Assembly (NCBI GenBank): GCA_031273775.1
Contig: JAISRF010000050.1
Location: 1-9,397, forward strand
Direction of reading: 5' to 3'
Length of the DNA stretch: 9,397 bases
Origin: Oscillospiraceae bacterium
Lineage (GTDB): Bacteria; Bacillota; Clostridia; Oscillospirales; Acutalibacteraceae
Below are positions 5,392-9,397 of this stretch, in pieces. How positions within the stretch are numbered: the stretch's first letter is position 1; each line of letters starts with the position of its first letter. The notes beneath the pieces were generated by a model, which worked only from the letters and a program-made list of their open reading frames with translations, made no database searches and was not told the DNA's origin. The position numbers and the translations under genes are program-made.

Positions 5392-6965
5392 AAAAATTCA
5401 AAACCACACAGTTAACCATTTCTTTGCAAAATTTCCCGCCGGAGCTTTCCGGTTTGAAAATTCTGCATTTGGGCGATTTGCATAATCTCTCTTTCGGCGA
5501 AAAGAACGCCATGCTCGCCCAAGCGGTTATAAACGCTGACCCCGATTACCTCTTCGCCACCGGTGATTTTTTGGACAGGCATTCGCGCTCCGGCCAACCG
5601 TTTATAGACCTGCTGGAAACGCTTGGCGGGCGTTTTCCGGTGGTTTCATCGCTCGGTAACCACGAACTGGATGTCAAAAAACACCGCCCGGAAACGTTTT
5701 GCGGCTTTATGCAAAAAACAAAGGAACTCGGTGTTTGCTGGCTGGACAATGAACGGTTGATATTGAAACATCAGGGGCGATCCTTTGCCGTTTACGGCCT
5801 GACACTCTGTGAAAACCAAGCGCACGGCAAGGGCACAATCAAACGCGTTCTCGGCGAAATTGACCCCGATGTTCCTGCCGTAATCCTTTCCCACGACCCG
5901 CGGCGGTTTCCTGAAATCGCAAGCTGGGCAAAAGGCGCAAAGCGCGAACCTCTTGTGCTTTCGGGGCACGTTCACGGCGGCTTAATCCGTTTGCCGGTTT
6001 TAGGCGGCGTGTGTGCCCCGCGCATGATTCTATTTCCAAAGTACGACGCCGGTGAATTTTCCGCCGGAAACGCGCGGATGTTTGTCACGCGCGGGTTTGG
6101 CGATTCTTTTTTGGGCTTCCGGCTGAATAATTCACGGGAACTGGCGGTTATCACGCTGGAGCGGCAAACAAAAACGGAAATCGCTAAAATTAACCGCGGC
6201 AACGCAATCAGGAGCGCGTTGCGTTTGGCGTTTGCTTTGCTTTTGGCGGCAAACTGCTCTTGCGCCATTGCGGCGGCAGCGGTCGGAATTGATTATGTGG
6301 GAACGGTAATTATAACTGCTGTCAGCGCTTTTCTTTTGCTGTGGTTGTGTTTTCCGCGGTTGTATTCCCGCTTGCGGAACGCGCGGTTGGCACCTCTCTG
6401 TGGGCTAATCCGCGCCGGGCTTATTGCCTTTGCCGTTTATTTTGCGATTGTTTCATGCTTCATGGCGGGTGCGGCGTTGAAAACACCTCCGCCTGACGCG
6501 ACTGTTATTGTATTGGGCTGTCAGGTAAATGGCGTAAATGTCAGTCAAATGCTTGATTCACGCCTGTTGGCGGCACTGCGATACCTGGAAAAGAATCCCG
6601 AAGCTAACTGTGTGGTGTCCGGCGGACAGGGATCGGGTGAAAACATTTCAGAAGCGGAGGCCATGCGCCGCTGGTTGATTGCCCGGGGAATAAACGAAAG
6701 CCGTATATTTTTGGAAGATAAATCAGTCAGCACAAGGGAAAATATCGCCTTTTCCCTCCGCGTGGTTGAAGAAAACGGGCTCAACCGTAATATCTGCGTG
6801 GCCACCAATGAATTCCACCAACTCCGGGCGCAAATGCACGTCAAGCGGCAGGGCGGGGGAGAGTGCGGCGCGTCAAGCGCGGGTACCACATACTGGCTGT
6901 TCGAGCTCTACTGGGTGCGCGAAATGCCCGCCATTGCAAAAGCGGTCGTTATTCCATATCTCTGA
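5388..6965 (+). CDS. Fusion of YkuE-type metallophosphoesterase with membrane-anchored DUF218/YdcF domain
   Basis: One uninterrupted 525-residue reading frame joins two families. Residues about 20-260 are a calcineurin-like metallophosphoesterase with all five motifs: GDLH (29-32), GDFLD (59-63), GNHE (90-93), SHD (168-170) and GHVHGG (193-198), so a two-metal phosphoesterase is expected. Residues about 276-361 form three predicted membrane segments with an RLYSRLRNAR loop. Residues about 369-525 are a DUF218 (YdcF/SanA/ElyC) domain with VIVLGCQVNG, the SGGQGSGENISEAEAMRRWL motif (411-430) and EDKSVSTRENI (443-453). DUF218 proteins are linked to envelope integrity, but the reaction is not settled; YkuE-like enzymes are membrane-associated phosphatases. 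The start is TTG, overlapping the oadA stop (TTGA), with only a weak AAGG 10 bases upstream, so coupling is likely. No signal peptide precedes the phosphoesterase, so the two domains may sit on the same or opposite membrane faces. Confidence 0.88.
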   Translation: MKKFKTTQLTISLQNFPPELSGLKILHLGDLHNLSFGEKNAMLAQAVINADPDYLFATGDFLDRHSRSGQPFIDLLETLGGRFPVVSSLGNHELDVKKHRPETFCGFMQKTKELGVCWLDNERLILKHQGRSFAVYGLTLCENQAHGKGTIKRVLGEIDPDVPAVILSHDPRRFPEIASWAKGAKREPLVLSGHVHGGLIRLPVLGGVCAPRMILFPKYDAGEFSAGNARMFVTRGFGDSFLGFRLNNSRELAVITLERQTKTEIAKINRGNAIRSALRLAFALLLAANCSCAIAAAAVGIDYVGTVIITAVSAFLLLWLCFPRLYSRLRNARLAPLCGLIRAGLIAFAVYFAIVSCFMAGAALKTPPPDATVIVLGCQVNGVNVSQMLDSRLLAALRYLEKNPEANCVVSGGQGSGENISEAEAMRRWLIARGINESRIFLEDKSVSTRENIAFSLRVVEENGLNRNICVATNEFHQLRAQMHVKRQGGGECGASSAGTTYWLFELYWVREMPAIAKAVVIPYL

Positions 6966-7020
6966 CTCATATCTGTAATAACTACTTTTCCTGTAGCCAA
7001 ATCATCACATCACGCCTTAT

Positions 7021-7118
7021 GGCAACCTCCGAAAATCTCGTTTCCAGAAAAACCGGCCTTGATTTCATGCGGTTTTTCAGCATTAATTTTTGGAAATTCA
7101 GAGTTTTCGGAGGTTGCC
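7021..7118. repeat. 98-base imperfect palindrome with 15-bp perfect arms
   Basis: GGCAACCTCCGAAAA (7021-7035) is exactly inverted at 7104-7118. Inside, TTTCC (7041-7045) can pair with GGAAA (7092-7096), and GAAAAACCG (7047-7055) with CGGTTTTTC (7070-7078). The whole can fold as one long interrupted hairpin. I see no coding sequence and no obvious target-site duplication. It may be a MITE-like element, a structured RNA, or a terminator between the convergent genes. The rest of the 6966-7232 gap shows nothing else I can name. Confidence 0.75.
7047..7078. terminator. Possible bidirectional terminator (inner hairpin)
   Basis: The 9-bp stem GAAAAACCG/CGGTTTTTC with a 14-base loop has an A-run on one side and a T-run on the other. 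It lies between convergent genes and could end transcription from both sides. Only three G:C pairs form the core, apart from the outermost G:C, so the call is weak. Confidence 0.3.
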
Positions 7119-7232
7119 TTGTACTGAATGGTACGCATGGTGGTGTGAGAGGTCGAATAGTAAACTAAAGGCTATCCTCCCACTCATTTACCGGATCTTG
7201 CCGACTCGCGCGGACGGTTACTCCGCACCGGC

Positions 7233-7352
7233 TTATTCGTCTTCTTTTTGCTCCTCGAACATGTCGGCCCCCGCGCCGCAAAGCGGGCAGACCTCGGGCG
7301 GTTCATCGCCTTCGTGGATGTAACCGCAGACTGTGCACACAAACTTTTTCAT
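7233..7352 (-). CDS. Rubredoxin-like iron-binding small protein
   Basis: A 39-residue protein reading MKKFVCTVCGYIHEGDEPPE, then VCPLCGAGADMFEEQKEDE. Two knuckles, CxxCGY and CPLCGA, give four cysteines in the rubredoxin arrangement, and the GYIHEGDEPPE segment matches the rubredoxin domain at the end of rubrerythrins. A single Fe(Cys)4 site and a role in electron transfer or peroxide defence are expected from family; zinc binding is the alternative. It is shorter than classical rubredoxin (about 52 residues), lacking a few residues between the knuckles, as in rubrerythrin tails. ATG at 7352 has a possible GGTG SD nine bases before it. It lies 75 bases downstream of the DUF1292 gene on the same strand, so it probably shares that promoter. 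Confidence 0.85.
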   Translation of the reverse strand: MKKFVCTVCGYIHEGDEPPEVCPLCGAGADMFEEQKEDE

Positions 7353-7427
7353 GTTTCAAATCACCAAACCTTTAATTTATTATCAACGCAATGCCTGAAA
7401 AAATCAAGAATGCGTTAACATTCAGCC

Positions 7428-7757
7428 CTAATTTTCCTCCCCATCATCCTCTTCTTCTTCGCCGACTCCGTCGAATTCGTACAAGTCCTGTAAACGTTCC
7501 ATAAACGCCTCGGAAATGCTGTTGTATTCGCCGTCATCCTCAATTTCCTCAAAGAATTCCTCGCCGTCTTCCTCCGCCACCCGCAAAATGACCAGTTCTC
7601 CTTCATCATCCAATAAATCCTCAGGATTTTCCAGAACGGGAGAAAGCGCCACATAACGGGCCTCATCGGTTTCAATGGCGTCTAACAATTCAAAGGAAAA
7701 TTCGTGGCCATCGTCATCGCTCAAAGTTACAATATCCGGGTTGAATTCCCCGTCCAT
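7428..7757 (-). CDS. DUF1292 family protein (YrzB-like)
   Basis: A very acidic 109-residue protein of the DUF1292 (UPF0473) family, common in Firmicutes. It shows the usual opening DIVTLSDDDGHEFSFELLDAIE, then ARYVALSPVLEN and the strand ELVILRVAEEDGEEFFEEIEDD, and ends in an acidic tail. The molecular role is unknown; in many Firmicutes the gene lies with yrzL/ruvX genes, which are not seen here. ATG 7757 is chosen because GTGGTGA lies about seven bases before it; the upstream GTGs at 7769 and 7766 would leave the SD too close. A well-formed promoter is centred about 50 bases upstream. Downstream is the rubredoxin-like gene. Confidence 0.88.
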   Translation of the reverse strand: MDGEFNPDIVTLSDDDGHEFSFELLDAIETDEARYVALSPVLENPEDLLDDEGELVILRVAEEDGEEFFEEIEDDGEYNSISEAFMERLQDLYEFDGVGEEEEDDGEEN

Positions 7758-7793
7758 TGGCTTCACCACTTTCCAAAATCAATCTTGTAACAC

Positions 7794-7822
7794 ATTGTAC
7801 CCCGTGCTCCGGTTTAAGTCAA
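7794..7822 (-). promoter_or_regulatory. Sigma-A-type promoter for DUF1292/rubredoxin-like genes
   Basis: On the minus strand TTGACT (7822-7817) is followed after exactly 17 bases by TACAAT (7799-7794), and the start codon is about 37 bases further on. Both boxes are one base from consensus. Confidence 0.8.
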
Positions 7823-7852
7823 GAAAAAAATAATTGAAAAAAAACAAAGTCG

Positions 7853-7888
7853 AAATTCCGCCACCTTCGCTGTTGAAAATTCCGCCAC
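7853..7888. repeat. AAATTCCGCCAC direct repeat, possible IS-end remnant
   Basis: AAATTCCGCCAC occurs at 7853-7864 and 7877-7888, 24 bases apart, each preceded by GT(C/T)GA. Spaced copies of this kind of motif are a feature I associate with ends of IS21-family elements; no transposase is in the window. The rest of the 7770-8019 gap holds two divergent promoters and the CCGGGAAT tandem. Confidence 0.45.
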
Positions 7889-7933
7889 AGCTTCTTGGTA
7901 AATCCGCGTCAAAACGCTATGTGCGAAATTATT

Positions 7934-7949
7934 CCGGGAATCCGGGAAT
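7934..7949. repeat. CCGGGAAT 8-bp tandem next to promoter
   Basis: Two exact tandem copies of CCGGGAAT end eight bases before the -35 box of the 8020 gene. The position would suit a regulator site, but no regulator is identified. Confidence 0.5.
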
Positions 7950-7956
7950 TTTTAGG

Positions 7957-7984
7957 TTGACTTTTTGGGGAAATGTGGTAGAAT
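7957..7984 (+). promoter_or_regulatory. Sigma-A-type extended -10 promoter for the epimerase gene
   Basis: TTGACT (7957-7962), 16-base spacer, TAGAAT (7979-7984), with a TGTGG extension directly before the -10. The core TGTGGTA(G/A)AATG is shared with the galU promoter. Confidence 0.82.
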
Positions 7985-8002
7985 GTTTGTAATAATCGCA
8001 GA

Positions 8003-8008
8003 AGAGGA
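8003..8008 (+). promoter_or_regulatory. Ribosome binding site for the epimerase gene
   Basis: AGAGGA, 11 bases before ATG 8020. Confidence 0.6.
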
Positions 8009-8019
8009 CAAGCAAATAA

Positions 8020-8868
8020 ATGTCAAAAAAGATTCTAGTCACAGGCGCTAACGGCTATATTGGCCGCCACGTGGTTCGATATGCATGCAAAGCCGGATAT
8101 CATGTTATAGCGAATGATCTGGTAACGGATGGAATTGATCCGCGAGTCGAAATAAACAATGTTCCGATATTTTCACAGGAGAAAGATTTGTTCCGTAAAC
8201 TTGGGAGTCCCGATATTTGTATACACATGGCGTGGCGCAACGGCTTTATTCATAATAGCCCCACCCATATGGAAGATTTGTCACCAAATATCGCGTTTTT
8301 TCTTAAAATGGCTTCCGCGGGTCTAACCTCATTTTCCGCTATGGGAACCATGCATGAGGTCGGCTATTGGGAGGGCGCAATCAATGATGGTACGCCCTGC
8401 AATCCGTTGTCGCAATACGGCATTGCGAAAAATGCCATGCGGCAATCCATACTGCTGTTCTCGAAAGATTTGCCGTGTCAAGTGAAATGGCTACGCGCTT
8501 ATTACATTACAGGCGATGACGCCAGAGGAAGTTCTATCTTTGCCAAGCTTACCAAAGCCGAGTCGGACGGCCAGAAAACGTTTCCCTTTACTTCAGGGAA
8601 AAACCGGTATGATTTTATTGATGTAGACGATTTGGCGCGTTTGATTGTCCTATCCAGCGTACAAAATAAGATCAACGGAATTATCAACGTTTGTTCCGGG
8701 AAGCCAATGACATTGGCCGAGCGAGTGGAGCAATTCATTCGGGAAAACGAATATCACATTCGCTTGGAATACGGCGCGTTCCCTGACAGACCGTATGATT
8801 CTCCGGGCATTTGGGGGGATACGGAAAAGTTAGACGAAATTCTTAAAGAATACAATGCCTTGGAGTAA
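8020..8868 (+). CDS. NAD(P)-dependent nucleotide-sugar epimerase/dehydratase-like protein (extended SDR)
   Basis: A 282-residue extended short-chain dehydrogenase/reductase. ILVTGANGYIGRHVV (5-19) is the Rossmann Gly motif, SAMGTMHEVG holds the active-site Ser/Thr region, and SQYGIAKNAMR contains the catalytic pair Tyr133 and Lys137. RYDFIDVDDLARLI and NGIINVCSGKPMTL are typical of sugar-nucleotide reductases of the dTDP-4-dehydro-6-deoxyhexose reductase/GalE group. The exact sugar is not readable. The gene has its own strong promoter and SD. Downstream, in the same frame and right after its stop, lies a glycosyltransferase C-terminal remnant, so the gene probably comes from a surface-polysaccharide cluster. 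It is full length with intact catalytic residues, so it is likely functional. Confidence 0.88.
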   Translation: MSKKILVTGANGYIGRHVVRYACKAGYHVIANDLVTDGIDPRVEINNVPIFSQEKDLFRKLGSPDICIHMAWRNGFIHNSPTHMEDLSPNIAFFLKMASAGLTSFSAMGTMHEVGYWEGAINDGTPCNPLSQYGIAKNAMRQSILLFSKDLPCQVKWLRAYYITGDDARGSSIFAKLTKAESDGQKTFPFTSGKNRYDFIDVDDLARLIVLSSVQNKINGIINVCSGKPMTLAERVEQFIRENEYHIRLEYGAFPDRPYDSPGIWGDTEKLDEILKEYNALE

Positions 8869-9048
8869 AGAGGATTGGCGTTTGCGGTTACGGGAGTCCT
8901 TCTTTGGAAACATACCAATTTTGGCAACTTGTCTCCGGGGAATATCATGCGGATTACCATTCCTTCGCTGGTGTTGATTACCTGTGGGATTGAACTTGTT
9001 TTTTCCAGTTTCTTCATTGGGGTGTTGAATGTTAAGAAACGTTCGTAA
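8869..9048 (+). pseudogene. C-terminal fragment of a membrane-anchored GT2 glycosyltransferase
   Basis: Starting directly after the epimerase stop and in the same frame, 59 codons run to TAA 9046. They encode GLAFAVTGVLLWKHTNFGNL, then SPGNIMRITIPSLVLITCGI, and ELVFSSFFIGVLNVKKRS. This two-helix tail, with the Arg-Ile-x-Ile-Pro-Ser stretch and a F-S-S-F-F ending, is the usual C terminus of family 2 glycosyltransferases in polysaccharide clusters. The catalytic domain (about 250 residues) is absent, so this is a deletion remnant. A TTG at 8875 nine bases after GGAG could still allow a peptide to be made. Confidence 0.65.
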
Positions 9049-9050
9049 CA

Positions 9051-9178
9051 CTTTTTACTGGATTTTATATCCCGCTTGACTGATTTACTGGATGTACACC
9101 ATGCTGGTGGTTTTGATAGGATGGGTGTTATTCGATGCGCCTAATATCCGCAAGTTTTGGCAAAGAGGTAGAGTTTAA
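9051..9178 (+). pseudogene. Fragment of an MBOAT-type O-acyltransferase
   Basis: After an in-frame TGA (9077), 32 codons read LIYWMYTMLVVLIGWVLFDA, then PNIRKFWQRGRV. The YTMLVVLIGWVLF stretch matches the late membrane helix of AlgI-like membrane-bound O-acyltransferases, which normally run over 400 residues and continue well past this point. The bases before the stop, in another frame, read FYIPL, which fits the Ile-Pro that usually precedes this helix, so a frameshift is likely. Both ends are missing. The following gene's ribosome binding site lies within it. Confidence 0.55.
9164..9168 (+). promoter_or_regulatory. Ribosome binding site for the 9178 gene
   Basis: AGAGG (in AAAGAGGT), nine bases before ATG 9178. 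Confidence 0.6.
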
Positions 9179-9397
9179 TGCAGTTTTATGAAATAAACTT
9201 AAACAAGCTCAAGCGTTACCCAATAGCAATGCGTAAAAACAAAGTAAATGTCAATCAGTTTGCTCCGGCGGCAAGTTCGTGTAAATCGATAAACATACTT
9301 GATTTGTTGCCCGACATCCTGACTGCGCAAGACCTCAAGGAGGTGGTTCAACGCACGGCAGAGGCTCACGCTAATGAACGGGCGGTCATATTCGCAA
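9178..9397 (+). CDS. Hypothetical protein, N-terminal part; possibly deoxyhypusine-synthase-like
   Basis: The frame is open to the right edge; 73 residues are visible. The start ATG overlaps the preceding TAA by one base (TAATG) and has a good SD. The N terminus reads YPIAMRKNKVNVNQFAPA, then a Ser/Cys-containing spacer, and LLPDILTAQDLKEVVQRTAE followed by AHANERAVIFA. From memory this pattern (Arg-x-x-Lys-Val, FA-P, LP-IL-A-DL-VV, then a hydrophobic strand) resembles the start of a bacterial family that is distantly like deoxyhypusine synthase and is found in some glycan clusters. The diagnostic part, a Gly-Ala-His-x-x-Lys region, would lie beyond the edge, so this is tentative. No function is assigned. 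Confidence 0.6.
   Translation, partial: MQFYEINLNKLKRYPIAMRKNKVNVNQFAPAASSCKSINILDLLPDILTAQDLKEVVQRTAEAHANERAVIFA

Noticed and set aside
6170..6215. Frameshift or split gene between the two domains of the fusion
   Set aside because: The frame is continuous through the linker, with no start plus SD before the membrane segments, so a true fusion is the simpler reading.
6863..7168. Plus-strand frame overlapping the end of the fusion gene and the gap
   Set aside because: It is out of frame with DUF218 over its first part and then crosses the palindrome; there is no SD and no recognisable motif.
7210..7226. GCGGA/TCCGC hairpin as terminator for the rubredoxin-like gene
   Set aside because: A 5-bp stem without a T-run on the minus-strand side.
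8754..9051. Minus-strand frames opposite the epimerase end and GT2 remnant
   Set aside because: No SD or family features; the plus strand explains this DNA better.

Overview
The window looks like chromosomal DNA of a low-to-mid GC anaerobic Firmicute, most likely class Clostridia (Oscillospiraceae/Ruminococcaceae-like). The signs are a DUF1292 protein, a tiny rubredoxin-like protein, a soluble-type oxaloacetate decarboxylase alpha chain with a separate biotin carrier, Firmicute-style SD sites and TGTGGTAnAAT promoters, and heptameric GAATTGA/TTGACAG junction repeats of a kind I associate with gut Clostridia. This placement is inference, not a search result.

Layout. (1) Positions 2-2486, plus strand, form a tight gene run: the 3' part of a class I/II aminotransferase, ispE (isoprenoid precursor synthesis) and a DUF1624/HGSNAT-type membrane protein. 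Each junction is a 4-base stop/start overlap. (2) After a 218-base gap with an extended -10 promoter, a second plus-strand run holds galU (UDP-glucose synthesis), a biotin carrier protein, the oxaloacetate decarboxylase-type carboxyltransferase (oadA), and a 525-residue protein fusing a metallophosphoesterase to a membrane-anchored DUF218/YdcF domain. (3) Positions 6966-7232 are a convergent gap holding a 98-base imperfect palindrome with 15-bp perfect arms. (4) On the minus strand, a DUF1292 gene and a 39-residue rubredoxin-like gene follow a clear sigma-A-type promoter. (5) Positions 7770-8019 are a divergent promoter region with an IS-end-like direct repeat and an 8-bp tandem repeat. (6) From 8020, plus strand, comes an NAD-dependent epimerase/dehydratase-like gene. 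It is followed by debris of what looks like a surface-glycan locus: the C-terminal membrane piece of a GT2 glycosyltransferase, a short MBOAT acyltransferase piece, and the start of a gene that runs off the right edge and resembles, from memory, a poorly described deoxyhypusine-synthase-like family.

How the genes work together. The biotin carrier and OadA chains are two halves of one biotin-dependent carboxyltransfer system, but the membrane beta subunit is not in view. GalU and the right-hand glycan genes point to envelope polysaccharide synthesis. IspE supplies isoprenoid precursors, including those for the undecaprenyl carrier. The metallophosphoesterase-DUF218 fusion plausibly acts at the envelope too. 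The best candidates for something undescribed are that fusion, the repeat family that writes itself into gene ends and into ispE, the 98-base palindrome, and the decayed glycan locus.
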